From contig NZ_CP012401.1 in the NCBI RefSeq assembly GCF_001305595.1, forward strand, positions 806,001-870,000: a DNA stretch of 64,000 nt, in the 5' to 3' direction. Below, piece after piece: positions 38,302 to 46,697 of the stretch (positions within the stretch are counted from its first letter, which is position 1; each line of letters opens with the position of its first letter). The notes beneath the pieces were generated by a model. It searched no databases. It saw only the letters and a list, made by a program, of their open reading frames with translations, and was not told where the DNA came from. The stretch is from Azospirillum thiophilum. GTDB taxonomy: Bacteria > Pseudomonadota > Alphaproteobacteria > Azospirillales > Azospirillaceae. Both the position numbers and the translations under genes were made by a program.

Positions 38302-38319
38302 CGGTCGCCTGACCCCACG
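38302..38319 (+). repeat. Iteron-like site beyond the second direct repeat
   Basis: CGGTCGCCTGACCCCACG, differing in two positions from the site at 36966-36983. It lies 27 bp from the stop of the universal stress protein gene. Confidence 0.6.
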
Positions 38320-38345
38320 CCCGCCCCCGGCCCCCGCCGGGCGCC

Positions 38346-39185
38346 TCAGTGGCTCATCAGCACCGGAACCGTCATGTGCTGCATCATGAAGCGGGTCATC
38401 CCGCCCAGCACCAGCTCGCGGAAGCGGGAGCGGCCGTAGGCGCCCATCACCAGCAGGTCGCAGCTCTCGTCGGCGACCATGTTCAGCAGGGTGTCGCCGG
38501 GCTCCACCACATCGGTGGCGACATGGGTCGCCTCGACGCGGCAGCCGTGGCGGGACAGGTGGCGGGCGATGTCGGCGCAGGGCTCGTCGCCCAGGCCGTT
38601 GGGCCCGGGCTTCGGATTGGCCGCCATCACCACGACGCGCTTGGCCGCGGCCAGCAGCGGCATGGCGTCGCCGATGGCGCGCGCCGCCTCGCGGCTGCCG
38701 TTCCAGCCCACCAGGATCCGTTCGCCGATGGTGGCGAAGCGGCCGGCATAGGGAACCACCAGCAGCGGGCGGCCGCTTTCGAACAGCAGGTCGGCCGGCT
38801 GGGCGACGGGCTGGTCGCGGTCGCGGTCGGGATCGGGCTGGCCCACCACGATCAGGTCGGCATAGCGGCCGCGCACGGCGGCGGCGATGGTCGGATCCCC
38901 CTCCACCTCCAGCCATTCCGACCGGTCGGTCAGGCCGTGGCGGCGCATGGCGTCGTCGAAGGATGCCGCCATGAGGGCGGTCTGGTCCTTGCGGGCCTGT
39001 CGGCGGCTCTCTCGCAACTCCTGCGGGAACTCCGCCTCGATATAGCCGGGAAAGGCGATGTCGGTGAAGGCATAGAGCGCAGTCAGGTGGGCATCCGTCC
39101 GTGCCGCGAGACGGGCCGCGAGGTCGAGACGGGCCGCAGAGGCGGGCATATCGTCGACGACCACCAGAAAGTCCTTGAGTGCCAT
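38346..39185 (-). CDS. Tandem universal stress protein
   Basis: A 279-aa protein with two UspA domains in tandem (about 1-145 and 150-279). The second keeps the ATP-binding pattern Gly-x2-Gly-x9-Gly-(S/T): 'MGAYGRSRFRELVLGGMT'; the first is degenerate there. 'FLVVVDDMPASAARLDLA' opens domain 1 and 'RILVGWNGSREAARAI' opens domain 2. Tandem Usps respond to stress and energy limitation; no specific role is known here. ATG 39185 begins the first β-strand. The long AT-richer spacer upstream probably holds a regulated promoter. Confidence 0.9.
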   Translation of the reverse strand: MALKDFLVVVDDMPASAARLDLAARLAARTDAHLTALYAFTDIAFPGYIEAEFPQELRESRRQARKDQTALMAASFDDAMRRHGLTDRSEWLEVEGDPTIAAAVRGRYADLIVVGQPDPDRDRDQPVAQPADLLFESGRPLLVVPYAGRFATIGERILVGWNGSREAARAIGDAMPLLAAAKRVVVMAANPKPGPNGLGDEPCADIARHLSRHGCRVEATHVATDVVEPGDTLLNMVADESCDLLVMGAYGRSRFRELVLGGMTRFMMQHMTVPVLMSH

Positions 39186-39704
39186 GGCGTGCATCCTGCC
39201 CAGAGTTGTGATTGCTTCCATCGTCGCGCGCGATGGCTGTGCCAAGACGGCAGCGGGCGATGATGGGCGGGACGGCACCTGACGGAGCGACATCCCCACT
39301 TTCCTTGGCAGTATAAATCCTCTTGCGGTTGCGCAATCCCTTTGAATACAGGGTACAGCCATGCCGCCATCGCGTTCCTGCACTGCACACCGACGACCCG
39401 GTGGCGGACAATTGCCAAAGCATACAATCCCAGGAAGCTGCGTCTGCATGCAATGCGGTGACGGGAAACGTGAACAATCCGCTCCTGCGCGGACGACGAG
39501 ACGAAATTTTGGATCGGTATCCGTATGGAAATGCAACCCGGACTTGCGTGAATACTATGTTATGCCAATGCGTCCTCGACACGCCGCCTGTAGAAACGAC
39601 CAAGCTCTGTTGCCCGGGCGCGGCTTTGGTTTTGACGTATGCCCGACATTTCGCGTAAGTGTTGGATATCGATTTCCTGTTGGGTAATCCCGTCTTTCCT
39701 CGCC
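39186..39704. other. Divergent promoter region between universal stress and phosphodiesterase genes
   Basis: A 519-bp spacer, AT-richer than its neighbours, without a convincing gene; the short open frames in it lack family similarity and coding-like composition. On the minus strand a TATACT-like hexamer (39310-39315) and the perfect inverted repeat TTGCG-N4-CGCAA (39323-39336) lie 125-150 bp before the stress-protein start and could form its promoter and operator. Towards the phosphodiesterase no clear promoter stands out. Confidence 0.5.
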
Positions 39705-41450
39705 ATGAGTATTGATCCCCGCATCTCCGCGCTGGCCGACGTGTTGTCGGGTGCCGCTTCCGGCGCTCCGGGGCTCGACGCCCTGCGTCAGATTCTTGAC
39801 GCCATGACGGTGAAGGTGGCGCTGCTGGACCCGCAGCGGCGGCACATCTACGCCAACCGCGCCTATCTGGAGATGATGGGGACGACGCTGGACAAGGCGG
39901 TCGGCACCACCATCGGCGAGCATCTGGGGCCCGAGCTGCTGCGCAGCACGACGGCGATGGCCGAACGCGCGCTGTCCGGCGAGACGGTGCAGACCGAAGG
40001 CTGGATCACCCAGGCCGACGGCCAGCAGCGCTACCTGATGCGGATGCATGCCCCGCACCGGACGGCCGACGGCGCCGTCACCGGCTATTTCGTCATCCTG
40101 CAGGACATGACCGAGCGCCGGCAGGTGCAGGACGACCTCTTCCGCCTCGCCTACTACGATCCGGTGACCGGGCTCGCCAACCGCCTGATGCTGCTGAAGC
40201 ACATGGCGGACTACCGCAACATGGGCGAGCCGTTCACCCTGGTCATCCTCGACATCGACCGCTTCGCCGAAATCCGCAGCAGCATGGGCCAGGGCTTCGC
40301 CAACGAGCTGCTGGACGATCTGGCGCAGCGGATGGGGGCGCAGGCCGCGGCCTTCGACCTGATCGCGCGGGTCAGCGACCACGCCTTCGCCCTGCTGGCC
40401 GGCGGCGCCTGCGACCGTCCCGCCCTGGAGGCCGCCGTCGACGCGCTGGCGGGGGTGGTTCGCTCGGCCCGCTCCAGCTCCGGCGGCACCGTGTTCCTGT
40501 CGGCCAGCATCGGCGTGGCGGTGGCGATGCCCAGCCACGAGCGGCCCGACGACGTGCTGCGCGACGCCGAGATCGCCACCGCCCGTGCCCGCGAGCAGGG
40601 CGGCGGGCGGCAGGCCTGGTTCGATCCGGCGATGCACTCCCAGGTGGTCGAGCAGGTGCGGATGGAGCATGACCTGCGCGGCGCGCTGGCCGGCGACCGC
40701 GATTTGTGGGTCGCCTACCAGCCGATCGTCGAGATGGTCACCGGCGGGCTGGCCGGGTTCGAGGCGCTGATGCGCTGGACCCATCCCGAACGCGGCAACA
40801 TCCCGCCCGGCATCTTCATCCCCATCGCCGAGAGCACCGGCCTCGTGGTGTCGCTCGGCACCTGGGTCCTGCGCCGGGCCTGCCTGCAGATCGCCGAATG
40901 GCAGGAGCAGCGCGAGCCGGGCTCCGCCCCGCTGTTCATGAGCGTCAACCTGTCCTCGCACCAGCTGTCCGACCCCAATTTCGTCCAGGTCGTGCGCGAC
41001 GTCCTGCGCGAGACCGGGGTGGAGCCGTCCTGGATCAAGCTGGAGCTGACGGAAAGCGCGGTGATGGACAAGGCGGAACAGTCGATCCGCCTGCTGCGCG
41101 AGTTGCGGGCGCTGGGCATCAAGCTGTCGATCGACGATTTCGGCACCGGCTATTCGTCGCTGTCCTACCTGCACAAGCTGCCGATCGACAGCCTGAAGGT
41201 CGACCGCTCCTTCGTCTCGGCGATGCACCAGTCGGAGGAGAACCGCGCCATCGTCCGCATCATCATGGATCTGGCGCGCCTGCTGGGCTTCGACGTCATC
41301 GCCGAGGGCATCGAGACCAGCGCCGACGCCAACCTGCTGCGCGCGCTGGCCTGCGACTACGGCCAGGGCTACCATTTCGCCCGCCCGCTGTCGCCGGACG
41401 ATGCCGCCAGGCTGGTGGGCGGCGACCTGCCCTGGCAGATGCCGCGGTAG
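39705..41450 (+). CDS. PAS–(degenerate GGDEF)–EAL cyclic-di-GMP phosphodiesterase
   Basis: A 581-aa protein with a PAS sensor (about 20-145, ending 'YFVILQDMTERRQV'), a GGDEF-like domain (about 150-310) and an EAL domain (about 325-570). The GGDEF signature is replaced by Ser224-Asp-His-Ala-Phe, so cyclase activity is unlikely. The EAL domain is complete: Glu353-Ala-Leu in 'GFEALMRW', 'VNLSSHQL', 'ELTES', 'DDFGTGYSSLSYL', 'LKVDRSFV' and 'AEGIET'. It should hydrolyse c-di-GMP under control of the PAS input and promote motility. No membrane segment is seen. ATG 39705 is preferred over an upstream frame extension. Confidence 0.92.
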   Translation: MSIDPRISALADVLSGAASGAPGLDALRQILDAMTVKVALLDPQRRHIYANRAYLEMMGTTLDKAVGTTIGEHLGPELLRSTTAMAERALSGETVQTEGWITQADGQQRYLMRMHAPHRTADGAVTGYFVILQDMTERRQVQDDLFRLAYYDPVTGLANRLMLLKHMADYRNMGEPFTLVILDIDRFAEIRSSMGQGFANELLDDLAQRMGAQAAAFDLIARVSDHAFALLAGGACDRPALEAAVDALAGVVRSARSSSGGTVFLSASIGVAVAMPSHERPDDVLRDAEIATARAREQGGGRQAWFDPAMHSQVVEQVRMEHDLRGALAGDRDLWVAYQPIVEMVTGGLAGFEALMRWTHPERGNIPPGIFIPIAESTGLVVSLGTWVLRRACLQIAEWQEQREPGSAPLFMSVNLSSHQLSDPNFVQVVRDVLRETGVEPSWIKLELTESAVMDKAEQSIRLLRELRALGIKLSIDDFGTGYSSLSYLHKLPIDSLKVDRSFVSAMHQSEENRAIVRIIMDLARLLGFDVIAEGIETSADANLLRALACDYGQGYHFARPLSPDDAARLVGGDLPWQMPR

Positions 41451-41464
41451 GGGCGGACGCGGGT

Positions 41465-41597
41465 TGCCCCCTCCCTAACCCTCCCCCGCTACCGCGGGAG
41501 AGGGGACTGCCGCCGCTTCGGCATCCACCATCCACGCAACGCCGACAAGCATCCTGCCCCCTCTCCCTCGAAGAGGGGGAGGGATGGGGAGGGGGCA
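41465..41597. repeat. Two-hairpin dispersed element (family I, inverted copy)
   Basis: Starts TGCCCCCTCCCTAACCC and ends GGGATGGGGAGGGGGCA. Its reverse complement shows the same order as 36816-36941: hairpin, AGGATGCTTGTCGGC linker, GAAGCGGCGG, second hairpin, GGGTTAGGGAGGGGGCA. It lies between convergent genes. Confidence 0.85.
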
Positions 41598-41620
41598 CCC
41601 CGCCCCTACTTCCCCCGCCC

Positions 41621-42085
41621 TCACTTCCCCCGCACGAACTTCGGCGTTCCCGCCACGCTGGGCAGCAGGCGGATGGCATAGGGGCTGGTGCGGCTCTGCG
41701 CCACCGCCTGGGCCGGGCCGGGGACCGTCTCGCGATAGCCGACGACCAGCTCGGCGCCCGCCTGCTGGACGCGGTCGATGGCGACGCCATAGCCGGCGGT
41801 GTCGCGCGGCCCGAGGAACACCGCGACCGCCATCCGGCCGCCGGGCAGGACGCCCGGTGCCGGCTCGCCCACCCGCGCCCACAGGGCCGTCCATTCGGCG
41901 GCGTCGCGGGCGACGACATGGGCGCGTTCGGCGGCGGCGCTGCGGTCGCCCTGCCAGACGCTGCCCGCCTCCGCCTGGGCCGGCAGCAGGTTGCCGTCGG
42001 CACGGTCGCCGCCCTGGCAGGCGGCCAGCAGCAGCAGGGCGGCGAACAACAGCGGAATCGGGCGGCGCATCGGCGGAACCGTCAT
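41621..42085 (-). CDS. PrcB-family lipoprotein
   Basis: A 154-aa secreted lipoprotein. The signal peptide MRRPIPLLFAALLLLAAC ends in a lipobox, with the modified Cys about residue 23 of this start. The rest matches the PrcB C-terminal domain ('MAVAVFLGPRDTAGYGVAID' and 'ELVVGYRETVPGPAQAV', 'TSPYAIRLLP'), named after a component of a spirochaete protease complex. Its job in proteobacteria is unknown. Start ATG 42085 or ATG 42070 are equally consistent with the signal. It begins 7 bp after the M20 hydrolase stop and is probably cotranscribed. Confidence 0.78.
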   Translation of the reverse strand: MTVPPMRRPIPLLFAALLLLAACQGGDRADGNLLPAQAEAGSVWQGDRSAAAERAHVVARDAAEWTALWARVGEPAPGVLPGGRMAVAVFLGPRDTAGYGVAIDRVQQAGAELVVGYRETVPGPAQAVAQSRTSPYAIRLLPSVAGTPKFVRGK

Positions 42086-42092
42086 GGGAAGG

Positions 42093-43274
42093 TCAGGTGC
42101 TCCGCGGCAGGATGGTCTCGACCAGCGACGCCCAATAGCTGGCGCCGACGGCGAGGATGTCGTCGTTGAAGTCGTAATGCGGGTTGTGCAGGCGGCAGGA
42201 CGGGCCGCGGTGGCCGCCATGGCCGAGCCAGATATAGGCGCCCGGCCGCTCCTTCAGCATATAGCCGAAATCCTCCGCCGCCATGGTCGGGTCGGGCGCC
42301 CAGACCACATTGTCCTCGCCCACCACCTTGGCCGCCGCGCTTGCTGCGATGCGCGCCTCGGGCTCGCTGTTGACCGTGGCTGGATAGCCGGGGCGGAAGC
42401 GCAGTTCGGCCTTGGCGCCCAGCCCCTCGGCGATGCTGGAGACCAGCCGGGCGAACTGCTCCTGGATGCGGCGGTGGTTCTCTTCCGAGAAGGTGCGCAT
42501 GGTCCCCAGCAGCCGGGCACTGTCGGGGATGACGTTGGCGGCGGTGCCGGCCTCCACCACCGTGATCGACACCACCGCGCTCTCGGCCGGGTTGGTACCG
42601 CGGCTGACCAGGCTCTGCGCCGCGGTGATGATGTGGGCCGCCACCAGCACCGGGTCGATGCCGCGGTGCGGCATGGCGGCGTGGGCGCCATGGCCGGTCA
42701 CATGGATCTCGAACTGGTTGGCCGCGGCCATCACCGGGCCGGGATGGACGGCGATCTGCCCGGCCGGCAGCTCCGGCCAATTGTGCAGGCCATAGATCTG
42801 CTCGCAGTCGAACTGCTGCAACAGCCCGTCCTCGATCATCCGCTTGGCGCCGCCCAGCCCTTCCTCGGCCGGTTGGAAGATGAGGTGGACGGTGCCGTCG
42901 AAGTTGCGGGTCTCCGCCAGATAGCGGGCGGCGCCCAGCAGCATCGCCGTGTGCCCGTCATGGCCGCAGGCGTGCATCTTGCCGGCATGGCGCGAGGCAT
43001 GCTCGAACTCGTTGGCCTCCGGCATCGGCAGCGCGTCCATGTCGGCGCGCAGGCCGATGGCCCGGCCGCTGCCGCTGCCCAGCCCCTTCAGCGTGCCGAC
43101 CACGCCGGTCTTGCCCAGCCCGCGATGCACCGGGATGCCGAACTCGGCCAGCTTCGCGGCGACGATGCCGGCGGTGCGGTCCTCCTCGAAGCCCAGCTCC
43201 GGATGGGCGTGGATGTCGCGCCGCCACGCGGTCATGTCGTCCTGGAAGGCGGCGATGCGGGTGTTGATCGGCAT
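42093..43274 (-). CDS. M20-family amidohydrolase (hippurate hydrolase type)
   Basis: A 393-aa zinc metallo-amidohydrolase. Motifs: 'WRRDIHAHPELGFEEDRTA', 'GLRADMDALPMPE', metal ligands in 'ACGHDGHTAMLLGAARYL' and the catalytic Glu in 'QPAEEGLGGAKRMI', the dimerisation lid 'GHGAHAAMPHRGIDP' and 'PTMAAEDFGYML'. These enzymes cleave N-acyl amino acids or related amides such as hippurate or N-acetyl-diaminopimelate; the substrate is not known. Start ATG 43274. A GST gene lies about 90 bp upstream. Confidence 0.92.
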   Translation of the reverse strand: MPINTRIAAFQDDMTAWRRDIHAHPELGFEEDRTAGIVAAKLAEFGIPVHRGLGKTGVVGTLKGLGSGSGRAIGLRADMDALPMPEANEFEHASRHAGKMHACGHDGHTAMLLGAARYLAETRNFDGTVHLIFQPAEEGLGGAKRMIEDGLLQQFDCEQIYGLHNWPELPAGQIAVHPGPVMAAANQFEIHVTGHGAHAAMPHRGIDPVLVAAHIITAAQSLVSRGTNPAESAVVSITVVEAGTAANVIPDSARLLGTMRTFSEENHRRIQEQFARLVSSIAEGLGAKAELRFRPGYPATVNSEPEARIAASAAAKVVGEDNVVWAPDPTMAAEDFGYMLKERPGAYIWLGHGGHRGPSCRLHNPHYDFNDDILAVGASYWASLVETILPRST

Positions 43275-43365
43275 GTCTCTGACGCTTGGTTGGAACGGCC
43301 GCTGGTCGGAACGGCGGGCACGGTTCGGGGAGGGATGGGAACGCTCTGCCGGGAAACGACGAAGC

Positions 43366-44019
43366 CTAATCGGGAACGGCCATCTCCGGGACGGACATCT
43401 CGGGGACGGCCATGCCGCGCCGCACCGCCGGCCGGGCGGCGACGGCGTCGTGCCAGCGCTTCAGGTTGGCGAAGCGGTCGAGCAGCCCGCCGCCGCCCGC
43501 CGCCGCCGCCACGGCGATGAAGGGGAAGCAGGCGATGTCGGCGATGGAATAGGAGGCGCCCGCCAGATGCTCCGCCGCGCCCAGCCGCTCGTCCAGCGCC
43601 GAATAGCAGCGCATCAGGTCGCCCTTGTACAGGTCGATGGCGTGGGGCAGCCGGTCGGGGGCGCGGGCGGCGAAGCGCTGCATGTCGATGGCGGTGGGGC
43701 CGAGGTCGCTGACGCCGAGCATGAACCAGCTCATCGCCTCGGCGCGCTCGTCCTCGTCCTCCGGCAGCAGGCGGCCGGTGCGCTCGGCGAAATGCAGCAG
43801 GATGGCGCCGGAGCCGAACAGGCGCCGCACCCGGCCGCCCGGCAGCTGCTCGACCAGCGCCGGGATCTTGGTGATCGGGCTGATCGCCAGGAAGTCGGGG
43901 CGCTTGTTCTCGCCGGCGGCCAGATCGACCCGGTGGACGGCATAGGTCAGCCCCAGCTCCTCCAGCAGGATCGAGGCCTTGTGCCCATTGGGCGTGGGAA
44001 AGCTGTAGAGCATGAGCAT
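43366..44019 (-). CDS. Glutathione S-transferase family protein (Ure2p/YfcG-like)
   Basis: A 217-aa GST. The thioredoxin-like N domain has 'LYSFPTPNGHKASILLEELGL' style opening and 'ISPITKIPALVE' with the cis-Pro, and 'FGSGAILLHFAERTG'; the helical domain has 'YSIADIACFPFI' as N-cap motif. The 'TPNGHK' pattern fits the Nu-class YfcG/YghU disulfide reductases. The C-terminus is a short tandem repeat (MAVPEMSVPEMAVPD) encoded by three 15-bp units. ATG 44019 or 44013 starts the first β-strand. Confidence 0.85.
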   Translation of the reverse strand: MLMLYSFPTPNGHKASILLEELGLTYAVHRVDLAAGENKRPDFLAISPITKIPALVEQLPGGRVRRLFGSGAILLHFAERTGRLLPEDEDERAEAMSWFMLGVSDLGPTAIDMQRFAARAPDRLPHAIDLYKGDLMRCYSALDERLGAAEHLAGASYSIADIACFPFIAVAAAAGGGGLLDRFANLKRWHDAVAARPAVRRGMAVPEMSVPEMAVPD

Positions 44020-44137
44020 GCGGCGGCGGTCCCTGCGCTCCAAGCCGTTTTCGGGGACGGTTTTCGGGAGCGGCGCCACCACTCTGGCCGATTTGCCCGG
44101 CGAACGCCAGCGGCAGCGCGCGCAATTCCGGGGTGAC

Positions 44138-44386
44138 TCAGTCCACCGCCGCGCAGCCCTGCGGCTTCACCACGCGCAGGGCCGACGGCGGGTTGGCCGC
44201 CAGCTTCGCCGCCGGGCGGATCGGCCGCCGCACCAGCTCCCCGCCGCAGTTCGGGCAGCGCTCTCCCGGCAGCCGGGCGCGGCAGCCGGCGCAGAAGGTG
44301 CATTCGAAGGAACAGATGTAGGCGTCCATCGACTCCGGCGGCAGGTCGCGGTCGCAGCATTCGCAGTTGGGGCGCAGGTCCAGCAT
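44138..44386 (-). CDS. DUF1272 zinc-ribbon protein
   Basis: An 82-aa protein. DUF1272 proteins are short and Cys-rich, of unknown role. The family core is 'LDLRPNCECCDRDLPP', 'YICSFECTFCAGC' and 'CPNCGGELVRRP', giving eight cysteines in pairs, likely two zinc sites. The tail is an extension. It lies between the GST gene and the HD-GYP gene, all on the same strand. Confidence 0.88.
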   Translation of the reverse strand: MLDLRPNCECCDRDLPPESMDAYICSFECTFCAGCRARLPGERCPNCGGELVRRPIRPAAKLAANPPSALRVVKPQGCAAVD

Positions 44387-44539
44387 GGGCGGTCACTCGG
44401 CCAAGGGGCTGTGGAAGGCGCCGAGGATAGCGGAGAATGCGGCGGGCGGAGAGTGGCGCGACTGCCGTTGGGCGTGAAGATCCTGCCAAACCGCATCCCC
44501 TCTCCCGCCCCGCCCCCGCCCTCCGGACCGGCGGGCCGC

Positions 44540-46216
44540 CTACATCGCCTCGGCGCGGCGGCCGAACAGGGCGCGCAGCTTGCGGCCGATGACACCGCCC
44601 AGCATGCCGTGGCCGCCGCCGGCCTTGGGGAACCAGCCGGGATCGTCGGTCTGGAAGCGGCGGACGACATGGACGAAGGCGTCGACGACGTCGGGGTCGA
44701 AATCGCGGCCCGCCCGTTCGACGATCCAGGAGATCGCCTCCTCCACCGGCCAGGCGCCGCGGTACTGGCGGCTGGTGATCAGCGCGTCGAACACGTCGGC
44801 CACCGCCATGATGCGGGCGCTGACCGGGATGGCGTCGCCCTTCAGCCCCTCCAGATAGCCCGAGCCGTCGAAGCGCTCGTGATGGTAGCGCGCGATCTCC
44901 GCCGCGATGGACAGCAGCGACCGGCCGCGCAGCGGCACCGCCGCCTCGGACAGGATGCGGTGGCCGATCTCGGTGTGGCGCTGGATCATCTGCATGTCGA
45001 TGCCGGTCAGCTCCCCCGGCATGCCGAGCGTCTCGTCCGACACGCTCAGCATGCCGACATCGTGCAGCAGGGCCGCCAGCCCGACCTTCTCGACGAAGTC
45101 GGCGTCCAGCTCGTCGCGGAACTTCTCGCGCCGGTGCAGCTCGCGGGCGAGCGCGCCGACCAGCTTCTCGATGCGCTGGAGATGGCCGGTCGCGGCATTG
45201 TCCTTGTATTCGGCGAGCGCGCCCATCGCCAGCACGGTGGCCTTCTGCGAGGTGTTCAGCTCCTCGATCAGCAGGGCGTTCTCGAAGGCGATCGAGCATT
45301 TGTTGCGGAACAGCTCCAGCAGCTGCCATTCCCGCGCGGTGCCGTCGTTGCGGCCCTCGACATAGATCATGCCGGTGATGCCGCCGTTGGCGCGCAGGCG
45401 CAGCGCGCAGAAATCCGGCTCGATGATCGTCTCGCTGCCGGGCGACAGCCGCTCCAGCGCCGCCTCCACCCGCGGTTCGCCGAGCTCCGCGACCTCCACG
45501 TCCTTCCATCCGGCGAAGCGGCCGGTGGAGGCGCGCACGCGGATCTTGCGGTCGCGCGGCAGCGTATCGCCCTGGATGCACAGCAGCGCATGGTGGCCGA
45601 TGCCGAGCAGCCCGACCACCCGCGGCAGGATGTTGGGAAACAGCACGTCGGGGGTGCGCATCTCCAGGAGGCCGGTGGTGGCGACCAGCATGCGGGCCAG
45701 CCCCTTGCGCCCTGCGGCCAGCGCCTGGAGGCTGGCGAAGGTGCGCAGCTGGCCGGCGACGGCGGCGCGCAATGCCCGCGGCGTCAGCTCCGCCTTGGCG
45801 CGCCAGTCGCCGATGTCGTAGGCGGCGATCGCCTCGTCCTCGATACCGGAGGCAGGGGCGGAGGCCGGATCGGAGCCGCCCGCCGGGCCGGCATCGCCGG
45901 TGCAGACGACGATGCGGGTGCGCTGGTTGCCCAGTTCGCGCCGCAGATGGGCAACCAGCTCCAGCCCCGCCCGCTCGCTTTCCAGCGCGATGTCCAGCAG
46001 GATCAGGGCGGTGTCGGGATGCTGCCGCAACGCCTCGCGCGCGGCGGCGGCGGAGGTGGCGCCCAGCAGAACCACCCCGGCGCCGTCGATCGACAGCCCG
46101 TCGAGCGCGGCCTGCACCGTCGCCGGGAGCGACGGGTCGGAATCGACGACCAGGACCCTGAAGGGCGGTCTTGCGACCGGTCCGGCCGTCTCCGGCCGTG
46201 CATCGTCGTGGAGCAT
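44540..46216 (-). CDS. Response regulator with DUF3369 and HD-GYP domains
   Basis: A 558-aa protein: a receiver domain at the N-terminus ('RVLVVDSDPSLPATV', phosphoacceptor Asp in 'LILLDIALES', Lys in 'WRAKAELT'), a DUF3369 sensory-like middle (about 150-320) and a C-terminal HD-GYP domain. The HD pair is His385-Asp386 in 'ALLHDVGML'; the GYP motif reads Gly-Tyr-Leu (453-455) in 'HHERFDGSGYLEGL'. It should degrade c-di-GMP when phosphorylated. ATG 46216 is chosen because GGGAA precedes it; the longer frame begins at TTG 46285. Its own histidine kinase is not in the window. It follows the single-domain regulator by about 100 bp. Confidence 0.88.
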   Translation of the reverse strand: MLHDDARPETAGPVARPPFRVLVVDSDPSLPATVQAALDGLSIDGAGVVLLGATSAAAAREALRQHPDTALILLDIALESERAGLELVAHLRRELGNQRTRIVVCTGDAGPAGGSDPASAPASGIEDEAIAAYDIGDWRAKAELTPRALRAAVAGQLRTFASLQALAAGRKGLARMLVATTGLLEMRTPDVLFPNILPRVVGLLGIGHHALLCIQGDTLPRDRKIRVRASTGRFAGWKDVEVAELGEPRVEAALERLSPGSETIIEPDFCALRLRANGGITGMIYVEGRNDGTAREWQLLELFRNKCSIAFENALLIEELNTSQKATVLAMGALAEYKDNAATGHLQRIEKLVGALARELHRREKFRDELDADFVEKVGLAALLHDVGMLSVSDETLGMPGELTGIDMQMIQRHTEIGHRILSEAAVPLRGRSLLSIAAEIARYHHERFDGSGYLEGLKGDAIPVSARIMAVADVFDALITSRQYRGAWPVEEAISWIVERAGRDFDPDVVDAFVHVVRRFQTDDPGWFPKAGGGHGMLGGVIGRKLRALFGRRAEAM

Positions 46217-46322
46217 GTCATTCCCAGCGGTTGCGCCTGCGCGATGCGCGTCCGCCAAAGTAATCCGATCCGCATATTCATTCAACCTCGCGCAACCGGG
46301 CTGCCGGAGCGGAGCCCGCCGG

Positions 46323-46697
46323 TCAGCGGGCCGCCAGCGCGTCCGCCACCTCCATCGCGAGCAGGGACGGGTTGACCGGCTTGGCGATGACGCGGGCGAC
46401 GCCCAGCCTGGCGAAGGCGGCGGCGGTCAGCTCCGGCGGGACCTTGTCGTCGATGGCCGACAGGATGAGGACGGGCATCTCCGGGCGCAGGGACCGGGCG
46501 GCCTTGATCACCTCGAACCCGTCATGGCCGGGCATGATGATGTCGGTCAGGACGAGGTCGAAGCGCTCCACATACAGGATGCCGATGGCTTCCGGGGCGC
46601 TGGCGCACAGCGTCAGCTCGTGCCCCTCGCGGTCGAGGATCGCGCGGACCAGGGTGCGCGTGACCGGATCGTCGTCCACCACCAGCAACTTGGCCAT
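46323..46697 (-). CDS. Single-domain response regulator (CheY-like)
   Basis: A 124-aa receiver domain without an output domain. It has the acidic pocket 'LLVVDDDPVTRTLV', the phosphorylation Asp in 'LVLTDIIMPGHDG', Ser/Thr position in 'LILSAID' and Lys in 'VIAKPVNP'. It probably relays phosphate within a multi-step system. It lies just upstream of the HD-GYP regulator in the same direction and may be cotranscribed. The kinase is unknown. Confidence 0.9.
   Translation of the reverse strand: MAKLLVVDDDPVTRTLVRAILDREGHELTLCASAPEAIGILYVERFDLVLTDIIMPGHDGFEVIKAARSLRPEMPVLILSAIDDKVPPELTAAAFARLGVARVIAKPVNPSLLAMEVADALAAR

Noticed and set aside
39323..39687. Two overlapping short open frames between the stress protein and phosphodiesterase genes
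   Set aside because: Cys/Arg-rich products without similarity or ribosome sites; the region is better read as a promoter spacer.
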